Below are positions 18,469 through 25,981 of a DNA stretch of 64,000 nucleotides, in pieces (within the stretch, counting starts at the first letter, position 1; each line of letters starts with the position of its first letter). Under the pieces are notes generated by a model. The model ran no database searches. It was not told the DNA's origin and worked only from the letters and a program-made list of their open reading frames with translations. A program made the position numbers and the translations under genes. The DNA comes from Acetobacter pomorum (GTDB lineage: Bacteria > Pseudomonadota > Alphaproteobacteria > Acetobacterales > Acetobacteraceae), in the NCBI RefSeq assembly GCF_002738225.1, contig NZ_PEBQ01000003.1:62001-126000 (forward strand). Reading direction: 5' to 3'.

Positions 18469-19380
18469 TTAGGGGAAAAGCTTTAGAAGTTTTTCTGTCA
18501 CCACAGCCAATGCGCTGGCCAATGGCGCAAACCCGGCATGGCAGATGTGGGTTTCTTCATGCATATACAGGCTTCTGCGCATCTCAATTTGCAAGGCATG
18601 CAAGTTATGTTGCGGCCTGCCGTAATGGCGTGTGATATAGCCCCCAGCATAAGGCTGGTTGCGCGTGGTGCGAAACCCCAGATCCTGCAAGGTCTGTTCA
18701 GCTGTGCGGATAATTTCAGGATGGCATGTGGTGCCGTGTGCATCACCCAGTACAAAGTCCGGGTTTGTGGCTTCTGGTGTATCGGGCATGGAATGCAGGT
18801 CCAGCAGCAGGCAGGTTCCATGCTTGGCGCGCGTCTTGTCCAGCATATCCGCCAACATGGCATGATACGGCATCCAGTAATGGCGAATGCGCAGGGCGGC
18901 TTCCATAAATGGCAGACGATGCCGGTAAATGGGTTTTCTATTTCCCACAATGCGGGGGATGGAGCCAAGCCCTGCAAGGCCGCGTTCTGTTGGGCGCACA
19001 AAAGCGGGAATGGGGCCGTGGAACATACGTGTATCCAAATCCCATGCGCCACGGTTGACATCACAAAACACACGGGGGAACGTGGCATGCAGCAGGGCTG
19101 GCCCTAGTGCATGCGCCTGTTCTGCCAGGAGGTGAATATGGCTGTCTTCCCCACTGCGTAAAACAGACAGGGGCTGGCGTGCATTTTGCACAAAGGCTTC
19201 TGGATAAAATTGCCCCGAATGGGGGGAGGCCAGCACAATAGGGGCCTCTAATGTTCCCAGCACTTTAAACGGCGCAGGGGCAATTGCCCGGGCTGCCTGT
19301 TCTGGCAGGTGTTGTTCTGGAGTGTTTTCCAGCAAACGTGCCAAATGACGCGGCAGCAGGGAGTGGGCAAGATTTTTCAT
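18469..19380 (-). CDS. N-formylglutamate amidohydrolase family protein
   Basis: This 303-residue enzyme matches the N-formylglutamate amidohydrolase (FGase/HutG2) family. ASPHSGQFYPEAF and RSGEDSHIH begin the domain. FPRVFCDVNRGAWDLDTRMF is the conserved core, and LLDLHSMPD is the likely metal-binding segment. FGase hydrolyses N-formylglutamate to glutamate and formate in histidine degradation. No hut genes are nearby, so the physiological substrate is not proven. It ends in a membrane-neutral C-terminus and stands alone. Confidence 0.85.
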   Translation of the reverse strand: MKNLAHSLLPRHLARLLENTPEQHLPEQAARAIAPAPFKVLGTLEAPIVLASPHSGQFYPEAFVQNARQPLSVLRSGEDSHIHLLAEQAHALGPALLHATFPRVFCDVNRGAWDLDTRMFHGPIPAFVRPTERGLAGLGSIPRIVGNRKPIYRHRLPFMEAALRIRHYWMPYHAMLADMLDKTRAKHGTCLLLDLHSMPDTPEATNPDFVLGDAHGTTCHPEIIRTAEQTLQDLGFRTTRNQPYAGGYITRHYGRPQHNLHALQIEMRRSLYMHEETHICHAGFAPLASALAVVTEKLLKLFP

Positions 19381-19448
19381 GTTGCCGCTATTCTAAGGGG
19401 TTGCGTTTGCCGTGCAAGAAGGATAAAAGGCGGCCCACGGTTACGGAT

Positions 19449-19523
19449 GGGCGCATAGCTCAGCGGTAGAGCACTATCTTGACATGGTAGGGGTCACAGG
19501 TTCAATCCCTGTTGCGCCCACCA
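19449..19523 (+). tRNA. tRNA-Val (GAC)
   Basis: The 75-base gene folds as a full cloverleaf. The acceptor stem pairs GGGCGCA with TGCGCCC. The D arm contains AGCTCAGCGGTAGAGC. The anticodon arm pairs CTATC with GGTAG around TTGACAT, giving anticodon GAC. The T arm contains GGTTCAATCC, and the CCA end is encoded. Phage late genes begin directly after it on the opposite strand, and the last small phage frame ends within the T arm, so this tRNA is the likely phage attachment gene. Confidence 0.95.
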
Positions 19524-19621
19524 TCCCTAACCAGAACTTTCCATCCGATGACCAATATAATGGTGGCAAAAAACATGCCCACGCCACCAACAAGCATTCC
19601 ACACTCAAAATCCGGCGTCAT
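19502..19621 (-). CDS. Very small phage membrane protein ending inside tRNA-Val
   Basis: A 39-codon frame starts at 19621, overlapping the stop of the upstream small gene by ATGA. It begins MTPDFECGMLVGG, continues as one hydrophobic segment (VGMFFATIILVIGW, about residues 14-27) and ends KVLVRDGGRNRD. The last seven codons and the stop (TGA at 19502-19504) are read antisense from the T arm and acceptor stem of the tRNA-Val gene. The hydrophobic helix flanked by an acidic start and a basic end is typical of small phage lysis proteins. The frame may have been completed by integration into the tRNA. Confidence 0.55.
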   Translation of the reverse strand: MTPDFECGMLVGGVGMFFATIILVIGWKVLVRDGGRNRD

Positions 19622-19818
19622 GCAGACTGAATAGCCGTATTGTCGGCCTTGCATTTGGCAAAGATGGCTTCAATATCCGCCACGCTTGGTCCCGTTTTAC
19701 TTTTGGACTGTTCCAGAGCCGATTTCACCGTGTCATACACTTCCGGTCCGTATTTCTCGGCCAGACCAGCCACGGTGCCCACTATGCCCAGAATAGCGCT
19801 GATTTCTGTTGCGTTCAT
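19618..19818 (-). CDS. Small phage hypothetical protein
   Basis: This 66-residue protein starts at the ATG at 19818, with GGGAG as a good ribosome site nine bases before it; that site overlaps the stop of the preceding lipoprotein gene. It begins MNATEISAILGIVGTVAGLAEKYG, an amphipathic hydrophobic segment, followed by a charged helix (VYDTVKSALEQSKSK) and one Cys near the end. Tight coupling on both sides shows it is expressed with the lysis genes. I recognise no family. Confidence 0.55.
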   Translation of the reverse strand: MNATEISAILGIVGTVAGLAEKYGPEVYDTVKSALEQSKSKTGPSVADIEAIFAKCKADNTAIQSA

Positions 19819-19819
19819 G

Positions 19820-20200
19820 TTATTTGCTCCCGCCAATGGCTGCGCAGGCGTCCGGCGTTGTGCCGGTTTTCAGGCCTGTCCAGCAGGTTTCGAATGAAAG
19901 AAAATCGGTCTGGAGCGCATTCACCGCTGTCTGGGTGATGCTGTTGCCATCCTTGATGGAGTTTTCCAGAGACGCGATTTCATTAAACACGCTCTGGCTT
20001 GCCCGCTTGGCAATGTCCTTTTGCGTGTCTGTCAGGGTGATGCCGGGCACGTTGCCTTTAATGGCATCGGGAATCGGCTGCGCCAGAACGTGATAGGAAC
20101 TGTCCACATCGAAAACAGTCTGGTTCATCTTGGCCTGCGGCGTTGAGCCACAGGCAGCCAGAAGGGGCAGCAGCCCCAGCGCGAGGAATGCTTTTTTCAT
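19820..20200 (-). CDS. Phage-cassette lipoprotein
   Basis: This is a predicted lipoprotein of 126 residues. The signal peptide MKKAFLALGLLPLLAAC carries the lipobox LLAAC with lipidated Cys17. The mature part is mostly helical, has a Cys pair near the C-terminus (ETC and DAC), and ends in GGSK. Lipoproteins at this position in lysis cassettes can be outer-membrane spanin subunits (Rz1-like) or serve superinfection exclusion, but this one is longer than Rz1 and not proline-rich, so neither role is certain. Confidence 0.55.
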   Translation of the reverse strand: MKKAFLALGLLPLLAACGSTPQAKMNQTVFDVDSSYHVLAQPIPDAIKGNVPGITLTDTQKDIAKRASQSVFNEIASLENSIKDGNSITQTAVNALQTDFLSFETCWTGLKTGTTPDACAAIGGSK

Positions 20201-20252
20201 TTTATGATGTCTTTCGTTTTCAGATCATTTTCCCGGCGTCAGGAAAATGGTC

Positions 20253-20600
20253 TCACTTGTTGTCCTGCTGGATCTGCACAACGGAACCGGGTCCAGCCTT
20301 GGGTGGTTCAGTTTTGGTAGATATGGCGCCACGCATCATGACAGCTGCGTTGGCTGCGTACTTCCAGTTGAAAGCAAGGAAGTTGATGATCCGGTACACC
20401 AACCAGAGCTTGCCAGACTGATTGGCCGGAAGCGGGATCAGGGTTGCCGCAAATCCTGCCGAAGCAAATGCAGCGCAGGCATAAAGCACCCATGTTGCTT
20501 CTGGCTGCGGCAATGCGGCCGCAAGAGTGGGGAGCGACAGCCCCGCCGCAATGGCTTTGGCTGTCTGGGCAATATTTGCTTTTGCGGGCGTGTCAGCCAT
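20253..20600 (-). CDS. Putative phage holin-like membrane protein
   Basis: This 115-residue protein starts at ATG 20600 after an AGGA site. It has two hydrophobic segments (about residues 13-32, KAIAAGLSLPTLAAALP, and 36-57, ATWVLYACAAFASAGFAATL) and a charged, Lys/Gln-rich C-terminus. This topology and its place next to the endolysin-like gene suggest a holin. Sequence similarity to a named holin family is not obvious to me. Confidence 0.5.
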   Translation of the reverse strand: MADTPAKANIAQTAKAIAAGLSLPTLAAALPQPEATWVLYACAAFASAGFAATLIPLPANQSGKLWLVYRIINFLAFNWKYAANAAVMMRGAISTKTEPPKAGPGSVVQIQQDNK

Positions 20601-20665
20601 GGCTGGGCTGTCCTTTCCAAGTAAACGCCATGCCAACTGGCGCATGAGCGGCAGGAGACCGCGCC

Positions 20666-21139
20666 TCACGCATCAATAGCCTGCTGGAACAGGGTGGTGT
20701 TTGCGCTGGCATTGGCCTGCCCCAGTGCCGTGTTGTAATAGGCTTTGTGATAGGCGCTGAGGGCCGCAGCATCTGTGGGAGATGGCAACGGTGCAGGCAC
20801 ACGCAGATATTGCGCCCGACACAGGCAGGCTGAATAAATGCGGTTGCTTACGAGGTTTTTTGCATCCGGCAGGCCGGTCAATCCACTGGCAGCAAGGATG
20901 CGGTTAGCCAGATTGGGTCGGTAGCGCAGAAAGTTCAGCCAGATGTCCTCATGGGTTGCGGGCTCCATCTGGAACCAGCCCAACGCTGGGCCGTTGATTT
21001 GCCGGTCATGGATGAACCCGCTTTCCACAAGCCCTGTGCCTGTCACAAGGTTTACGGCAGCATCTCCGCCAAGATGGATGGCTTCCAATGCTGGGCAGAT
21101 GATCGTGTGTTTGATCTGTGCAAGATTGGGTCGGGTCAT
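20666..21139 (-). CDS. Putative phage endolysin, lysozyme-like fold
   Basis: This 157-residue protein has features of a lysozyme/transglycosylase-like domain: TGLVESGF with a candidate catalytic Glu around residue 39, followed by GPALGWFQMEPATHEDIW, reminiscent of the SLT motif in which a Gly-x-x-Q-x segment follows the Glu. There is no signal peptide, so export would need a holin, which fits the next gene. It overlaps the upstream coiled-coil gene by ATGA. Confidence 0.55.
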   Translation of the reverse strand: MTRPNLAQIKHTIICPALEAIHLGGDAAVNLVTGTGLVESGFIHDRQINGPALGWFQMEPATHEDIWLNFLRYRPNLANRILAASGLTGLPDAKNLVSNRIYSACLCRAQYLRVPAPLPSPTDAAALSAYHKAYYNTALGQANASANTTLFQQAIDA

Positions 21140-21642
21140 ACGGCCTCCATGTCACGCGGGGGCAATGCATAGGGGGTTTCCTGCTGTTGTGGTGCAGGTT
21201 GCGCAGGTGCATCCCACGGCTCACGCCAGTGCAGCCATTTTACCCAGATGGTGCTGGCCACTTCCTGATCAGAAAGCAGGGTGGAGCCCACAGCAGCGCC
21301 AAGTGTGCAGAAAATACCAATAATCACGGCCAGTTTTTTCCAACGCCTCAGGCTGTCTTCCGCCAGTCTGTTCCGTTCTTCCTGCGCCCCCGTATGGGCT
21401 GCAATCTGACGTGTGAGATCGGAAAGCTGAAGGCCTATCCTGTCCATTCCCGCATTGGTGGCCTGCTGGCGAGCATTACCTTCTGCCCGCACAGCTGCGA
21501 TATCCTTGCTGATGCTGTCCAGCTTGCCATCCGTAATGTCCTGCCGCCTTTCAACAGCGGCAAGGCGTTCCTCATGATCATCCAGACGTGCGCGCACGCC
21601 ATCAGCCGCGTAGGCACCACCCACGCTCTGTTCTTCTGTCAT
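21136..21642 (-). CDS. Phage coiled-coil membrane protein
   Basis: This 168-residue protein has a long N-terminal coiled coil (about residues 18-95, starting RARLDDHEERLAAVERRQD). One transmembrane helix follows (about 102-120, KLAVIIGIFCTLGAAVGSTLL), then a Pro/Gln-rich tail. Similar proteins are common in phage lysis or tail-end regions, and an inner-membrane spanin-like role is possible. It is translationally coupled to the endolysin-like gene. Confidence 0.5.
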   Translation of the reverse strand: MTEEQSVGGAYAADGVRARLDDHEERLAAVERRQDITDGKLDSISKDIAAVRAEGNARQQATNAGMDRIGLQLSDLTRQIAAHTGAQEERNRLAEDSLRRWKKLAVIIGIFCTLGAAVGSTLLSDQEVASTIWVKWLHWREPWDAPAQPAPQQQETPYALPPRDMEAV

Positions 21643-21690
21643 TCATTTGTCCGAGAAAACAGGCTGCCCTGTTATGGGCAGCCCATGCCG

Positions 21691-23079
21691 TTATGCGCCG
21701 CTGTAACCAAACTGCTGGTCAAGCCATGCCATGCGCTGGTGCGCAATGTTTGCGATGTATGCTGTGGAATGTGCGATTTCGATAATGCCATACTGGTTGC
21801 CCGTATAGGCGCTTGTGGGCCAGTTGGTGATATCCTGCACCATCATGTCAGGGTTTATCATTGCCCCGTATGTATTGATGAACTGCGAGACAGCATTATC
21901 AGAAATCACCCCGGCATCGCGTAACTGTGCCCAGCGTGCCCGCAATTCCGGGCGCATCTGTTCACGGATAACTGCAAAAATGCCCGCAGGCTGATTGTTC
22001 CCGCCACCGCCTGTTTCTGTCACCCAGCCAAATGTTGGGTCAATAGAGCCGTTTGCTTTTAAGAACCATGCTACGCCCCATGTCTCATCTTCATCATAGG
22101 GCCAGAAATACCAGATGCCGGATGTGGGGGTTGCAGTCCAACTGCCCAACATGAAGTTGTTGTTCAGACTATCAAAAGACAGCGCCCATTCCGTAATGAG
22201 AATGTAATCCAGTGCACTCGTGAGGTCCAAATATGCGTTATAGGTAGAACGGAAATCCGTTTTCCCCTCACAGCAGGAGACCATCCAGTTTACGATACGC
22301 GCGGCGGCATCGTTCACGGTGGGGTTCAACTGCGACATATCATCGCCAGTGTCATATTTTTTCACGTCCGGAGACGGAAAATCCCACACCGTGCTGTTGA
22401 ATGAAGCTGACCACATATTCCCAGCATGTTGCGGCTGGATAAGAATGTGCTGGAGGTTGCTGTCATCCATCAGATAAGACGGCGGGTCATTATCTGCACG
22501 CATGACATAAAGGCCAAGAAATTCGCCGTTATTCCAAATTTCAACAGGCACACCGGCGGTAGAAAATAGCGCGGATTGATGCACCCCAAAATCTGCACTG
22601 TCAAAATATGAATAAGCAGATAGCGGGGCCAGATAACCGGACGGGTATTTATGAATATTGCGCCAGAGTTCGGTCGTCATGCTGTCACGCATCAAGGTGC
22701 GGTCTGCGCCGTAACCCTTACAGGTAATGCTGGTCATGCTGAACCAGCCGCCGACTTTTATAGCCAGCTTATTCCCTGTTTCTGCATTGCCAAGTTTGAA
22801 CTTCCAGTTCTTTTTGTTGGCAGTTTCAGAAGATTGTCCCTGCGTTTGCCATGTGCCAGAAGCCGAAAATAACGGCGTTGTGCCTTCAAAAAAGGTCACG
22901 GACATATCAGGTGTTGTGGAATTGGTAGGCAGCTCGCCCTCAACCAATAGCCGCAACGGCTGCGTTGGCATGGGGATTGTTACGTAATCCCACTGTTCGG
23001 ACATATTATCCGGGCCAAGCTGAACAAGGCTGCCGTTATCCATAAAACCCGTTGTGGGCGTTGCGTAGGACTTAGCCAA
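21691..23079 (-). CDS. CotH-kinase-like protein in a phage tail module
   Basis: This 462-residue protein resembles the CotH protein-kinase family. An N-terminal beta-rich domain (about residues 30-130) contains NWKFKLG. ADRTLMRDSMTTELWR then matches the CotH helix in which a basic residue precedes RD. VPVEIWNNGEFLGLYVMRADND is the CotH beta-hairpin (typically PVxLYLNGxYxGLYxL). FWPYDEDETWG matches the metal-binding DxDWxFG-type motif. Spore-coat CotH and its relatives phosphorylate Ser in secreted proteins. Here the gene sits between tail-fibre genes and lysis genes, so it may modify or form part of the fibre. The C-terminal domain (about 360-462) is not recognised. Confidence 0.6.
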   Translation of the reverse strand: MAKSYATPTTGFMDNGSLVQLGPDNMSEQWDYVTIPMPTQPLRLLVEGELPTNSTTPDMSVTFFEGTTPLFSASGTWQTQGQSSETANKKNWKFKLGNAETGNKLAIKVGGWFSMTSITCKGYGADRTLMRDSMTTELWRNIHKYPSGYLAPLSAYSYFDSADFGVHQSALFSTAGVPVEIWNNGEFLGLYVMRADNDPPSYLMDDSNLQHILIQPQHAGNMWSASFNSTVWDFPSPDVKKYDTGDDMSQLNPTVNDAAARIVNWMVSCCEGKTDFRSTYNAYLDLTSALDYILITEWALSFDSLNNNFMLGSWTATPTSGIWYFWPYDEDETWGVAWFLKANGSIDPTFGWVTETGGGGNNQPAGIFAVIREQMRPELRARWAQLRDAGVISDNAVSQFINTYGAMINPDMMVQDITNWPTSAYTGNQYGIIEIAHSTAYIANIAHQRMAWLDQQFGYSGA

Positions 23080-23482
23080 AGATCAAACTCCCATAATAAC
23101 GGGATAAGCCATCCCACATAATTTCCACACAGCACACGGTCCCATTCCGGCTATCCACAAAAGGGGCGCTATCAGCCCAGATTACGTTGTCAGGCCACGC
23201 AATTTCGCAATTTCCGCCCTGGGGTTGCTGAAGAATAACGCGCATGGTCTGTAATTCACCGCGATTGCCCCCGGTAAAAGACAAGGAACAATTCTGGTTC
23301 AGCAGAACGCGGTAGCCAATATTCCCGCGATTGGCGAAAGGCAGAGCGCAGGCAGCGCCGGGGTTTGTCTTGGTCAGCATGGGTGTGCCGTTTGTTACGG
23401 CATCCACAATCTGGCCGCCGGAGAGGGTGTTTCCACCCGCCCCGGTTGCAACCCCCGCCGAAAAATCAAGCAGGGTTGACAT
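23072..23482 (-). CDS. Phage tail accessory protein
   Basis: This 136-residue protein is rich in beta strands and Gly/Asn. It begins STLLDFSAGVATGAGGNTL and ends in SRYYGSLIFG. It overlaps the CotH-like gene by 8 bp and starts within the stop of the S74 fibre gene, so the three are made together. The composition is like a small beta-sandwich decoration or a fibre-tip protein. No family is recognised. Confidence 0.5.
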   Translation of the reverse strand: MSTLLDFSAGVATGAGGNTLSGGQIVDAVTNGTPMLTKTNPGAACALPFANRGNIGYRVLLNQNCSLSFTGGNRGELQTMRVILQQPQGGNCEIAWPDNVIWADSAPFVDSRNGTVCCVEIMWDGLSRYYGSLIFG

Positions 23483-24627
23483 TAGCTGGCACTCCCCGTT
23501 GCCGGGGCTGCGCTTTTTGCTTCAAGCGCGGCAACACGCGTAGTCAATGCAGCCAAAGCATTGTCCTGTGCTGCAATCTTGGCTTTGCAGGCTTCAAACA
23601 AGACGCACAAAATCTGATCATAGCGCAACATCTGCGTATAAACCTGATTGCCGCGGGCATCTTTTTTCAGGCTGGTAACATTTTCTATGATGGCATTGCC
23701 CTGTGCGTCTTTTTTCCCTGTATCAACCTCTGTGGTTTCGTAAACAGGGCTGTTCGTCCACAGGGCATATTTGGCCGGGTCCAGACCTGCTGCGGTGATT
23801 GCGGCTTCTACCTGCTGCGCAATAAAGCCTGCATGCAGCCGCGCATTTGCCGCACCTTTGGTAGCGATGGAAGCGTTAAGCTGGAACATTGCTGTGTTCA
23901 AGCCAAACAATGCAGAAGCCAATTTCTGCCCATCCGCATAATTGGCATCGCCCAAAGAGCCAATTATGGTTTTCTGCGTGGCGTCAGAAGTAACCTGCAC
24001 AGCCGTTTTGGAATAGATATTATTCCAAGCCATAGAGGCCATGCCTAGATCGGTATAACCGTCCCCATACGAACGCACCCTTTGGATATAGTTCAGGGTG
24101 AGTGCTGTATTTTTGTCTGAGTCTGTAATGCTCCAGATCTGCGCTGGCTTATTGCTTGCACCAGAACCATAAAAATTAAGAACAGACTGTGCCCCAGACG
24201 CTGTTACGCCTTCGTTAAATGTAATTACGGACGTTTTGTTGTCCTGCGTAGATGTAGGGACAAGAATTCCTGCGTAATTATCCAGCGCGGAATATCCATT
24301 TGGCTGGCCTGCCATAGATGTCGGAACTGCTGCGTTTGCTGTGGTCTGGGCTGCTGCTGCTGTAGTTTGCGCATCCTGTGCGGTTGTTAAGGCCGTGGCC
24401 GCGCTGGCTGCCGCCGCTGTTGCGTTTGTCTGCGCTGTGCCAGCACTGGCCGAAGCCGCAGCAGCAGTTGTCTGCGCGGCAGATGCCGCGTCCTGTGCAG
24501 CCGCAACAGCCGTTGCATTATCCGCTACAGCCTTGCCCAGATCGGCAAGTGTCTGCATGGTTGAGCCGCCGGTTGCGGTAACGTTACAGGCAGAAAGGTC
24601 AAGGTTAGTTGGTGCGCCATATGCCAT
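23482..24627 (-). CDS. Tail fibre protein with C-terminal S74 intramolecular chaperone
   Basis: This 381-residue protein begins with a long Ala/Thr-rich coiled-coil repeat (AAAxxAxTAxxxA heptads, about residues 20-105), then GQPNGYSALDNYAGIL and a beta-rich middle. The C-terminal third is a peptidase_S74 domain: TSDATQKTIIG supplies the Ser/Lys autocleavage pair, followed by GFIAQQVE and MLRYDQILCVLFEA, and a final trimerising helix. Such domains help fibre trimers fold and then cut themselves off. I chose the ATG at 24627, which follows GGAG with good spacing; 24651 would add eight residues. Confidence 0.75.
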   Translation of the reverse strand: MAYGAPTNLDLSACNVTATGGSTMQTLADLGKAVADNATAVAAAQDAASAAQTTAAAASASAGTAQTNATAAAASAATALTTAQDAQTTAAAAQTTANAAVPTSMAGQPNGYSALDNYAGILVPTSTQDNKTSVITFNEGVTASGAQSVLNFYGSGASNKPAQIWSITDSDKNTALTLNYIQRVRSYGDGYTDLGMASMAWNNIYSKTAVQVTSDATQKTIIGSLGDANYADGQKLASALFGLNTAMFQLNASIATKGAANARLHAGFIAQQVEAAITAAGLDPAKYALWTNSPVYETTEVDTGKKDAQGNAIIENVTSLKKDARGNQVYTQMLRYDQILCVLFEACKAKIAAQDNALAALTTRVAALEAKSAAPATGSAS

Positions 24628-24632
24628 GATAA

Positions 24633-25358
24633 TTACTCCGAAACGGCGCACAGAACGCCGATGTTGTTAAGGGTATTGGGAAAGAAAATGCTGCCGTCCG
24701 TCTGCACAATTCCGGTTTTGGCATCTACGGACAGGCCAGCAGGAAGCGCCGAGGGATTGCTGATGTATGAGGCCGGGGCGATATAGACATTCCCGTTCAC
24801 GCTGAAATCCTGCGGGATGGTGCCGGTAACTGTTGGCCGTGCAACGACAGCACCACCGAGAACAGTCTGGTAATCACTGTCCTGTAGGGCTGTGCCGATT
24901 TCAGAAAGCGTCACATCTCCATTATCCGTGCGGATTTGTGTGCTTTCATCCAGCGGCAGAAGCGGCTTGAGAGTGGCTGTCTGTGTTTGCGTAGCGGGCA
25001 CAACCGTAAGGGCAGACTGCAACGCGCTGCCATCTGTCAGGGCCAGATTGCCGCTGGCATCCAAGGCCGCAACGCCGTTTGCCTTACCGCGTGCCGCACT
25101 TAAAGCGTTGGTGACATTATCCGATGCCAATGAAGCCTGTGCCGCAGCAGAGGCCGCAGCTGCCTGTGCGGCTGACACAGCATCATCAAGGCCGATGGTT
25201 TCAGAAATACCCGTCGCCAGAACAGAAACCGGAACCTGTTCGGCCTGCGATGTACCATCTGATGTGACAACACCCACAAGCGTATCTGAACCAGTTACAG
25301 AACTGGCCTGCGGTAAAGACGAGATGGGAATGCCAGAGGACGTGGTCGTCCCCGACAT
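24633..25358 (-). CDS. Phage tail protein (fibre N-terminal type)
   Basis: This 241-residue protein begins MSGTTTSSGIPISSLPQASS, a phrase typical of tail-fibre assembly proteins, followed by TGSDTLVGVV. An Ala-rich coiled coil comes next (about residues 75-100), then the KANGVAALDASGNLALTDG repeat motif seen in related fibres. It ends in a beta-rich head. Its ATG overlaps the stop of a five-codon leader frame (see that entry), which holds the only good ribosome site. The next fibre gene starts five bases after its stop. Confidence 0.65.
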   Translation of the reverse strand: MSGTTTSSGIPISSLPQASSVTGSDTLVGVVTSDGTSQAEQVPVSVLATGISETIGLDDAVSAAQAAAASAAAQASLASDNVTNALSAARGKANGVAALDASGNLALTDGSALQSALTVVPATQTQTATLKPLLPLDESTQIRTDNGDVTLSEIGTALQDSDYQTVLGGAVVARPTVTGTIPQDFSVNGNVYIAPASYISNPSALPAGLSVDAKTGIVQTDGSIFFPNTLNNIGVLCAVSE

Positions 25359-25375
25359 TATGTATGTTCGTCCAT
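25358..25375 (-). promoter_or_regulatory. Five-codon leader frame coupled to the phage tail gene
   Basis: A frame of five codons (M-D-E-H-T-stop) lies directly upstream of the tail gene. GGAGG at 25383-25387 stands seven bases before its ATG, the ideal distance, and its stop overlaps the tail gene start as TAATG. The tail gene itself has no other close ribosome site. Re-initiation after the leader is the simplest reading. Confidence 0.4.
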
Positions 25376-25704
25376 AAGGACGCCTCCATTTTTGAAATGG
25401 GAATCTGAGCGTCAATACATGACGGTATTCAGAAACTCCCTGATTTTTTCATCTGGAATGAGATTCTTTATTTCCGAGATGATGAGGCAGGAATAACAGT
25501 GACCACGCAGGAACGTCAAGAACAAAATGAGAACAAATGTTCTTATATCGAAAATCAGGTGCAGCAGAGGGTGCACCCACCTGTGGCACGGATGCCAAAA
25601 TCCAGATGACGTATTTTCTATCTGGTCGCCAAATATGCCTTGAAGCGCAGGCTCCTCAAGGCCACATACATTTGCGCAATAATATTTAAGGGAAAGTCAG
25701 TCTT
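25376..25704. other. Non-coding stretch between phage cassette and small ORF
   Basis: No convincing gene is visible in this 329-bp stretch. It holds the leader ribosome site of the phage tail gene, a LexA-like site at 25520-25534 and an AAGGGAAAG ribosome site for the small gene at 25705. The region is the point where the phage operon appears to have been cut off from its upstream part. Confidence 0.5.
25511..25543. promoter_or_regulatory. LexA/SOS-box-like site
   Basis: GAAC-N7-GAAC occurs at 25520-25534, the reverse complement of the alphaproteobacterial LexA box GTTC-N7-GTTC. A further GAAC lies at 25511, and the last half site also forms the perfect palindrome AGAACAAATGTTCT (25530-25543). 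It is about 160 bp from both the phage tail gene and the small gene at 25705. A site this short can occur by chance. Confidence 0.35.
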
Positions 25705-25917
25705 ATGAGCACCGTTACGATTTCTGTTCTGAAACAGTTTGTCCCCAAAGCGTCCGCTCTGCATCAGACATGGAAAGCAGGTAAGCCTTCAGCGGCTGAA
25801 CTTTCCTGGCGGGAATGTGTGGAAGATGAAAACTACAAAGATGCTGTAGTGAATGAAGATTTTCTGGCAGAGCTTACAAAAGCCAATATTCCATATGAAT
25901 TGTCTGAGGCTGTTTGA
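25705..25917 (+). CDS. Small hypothetical protein
   Basis: This 70-residue soluble protein begins STVTISVLKQFVPKASALHQ and ends in NIPYELSEAV. It has a good AAGGGAAAG ribosome site and its own terminator 34 bp after the stop. It is acidic, has one Cys and no signal peptide. I recognise no family. It lies alone between the phage cassette and the acyltransferase. Confidence 0.5.
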   Translation: MSTVTISVLKQFVPKASALHQTWKAGKPSAAELSWRECVEDENYKDAVVNEDFLAELTKANIPYELSEAV

Positions 25918-25950
25918 AAAAAGCAGATATGCTCAGATAACTGGATAAGA

Positions 25951-25978
25951 AAAAACCGCCTTTCGGCGGTTTTTTTTG
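25951..25978. terminator. Bidirectional terminator
   Basis: AAAACCGCC pairs with GGCGGTTTT around TTTC, followed by eight T on the plus strand and preceded by an A run. It serves the small gene at 25705 and the convergent acyltransferase. Confidence 0.9.
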
Positions 25979-25981
25979 TAA

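Larger units (their letters stand above)
19502..25358 (-). mobile_element. Prophage late-gene remnant (tail fibre, CotH-like, lysis genes) next to tRNA-Val
   Basis: All genes here run on the minus strand toward the tRNA and are tightly packed, with ATGA or TAATG overlaps at many joints. The order from upstream is tail protein, S74-chaperone tail fibre, small tail accessory, CotH-kinase-like protein, coiled-coil membrane protein, endolysin-like protein, holin-like protein, lipoprotein and two small proteins. This is the 3' end of a tailed-phage late operon. No terminase, portal, capsid, tape-measure, replication gene, repressor or integrase is found on either side within the window, so the element is partial: either a decayed prophage or a retained cassette. 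Confidence 0.75.
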
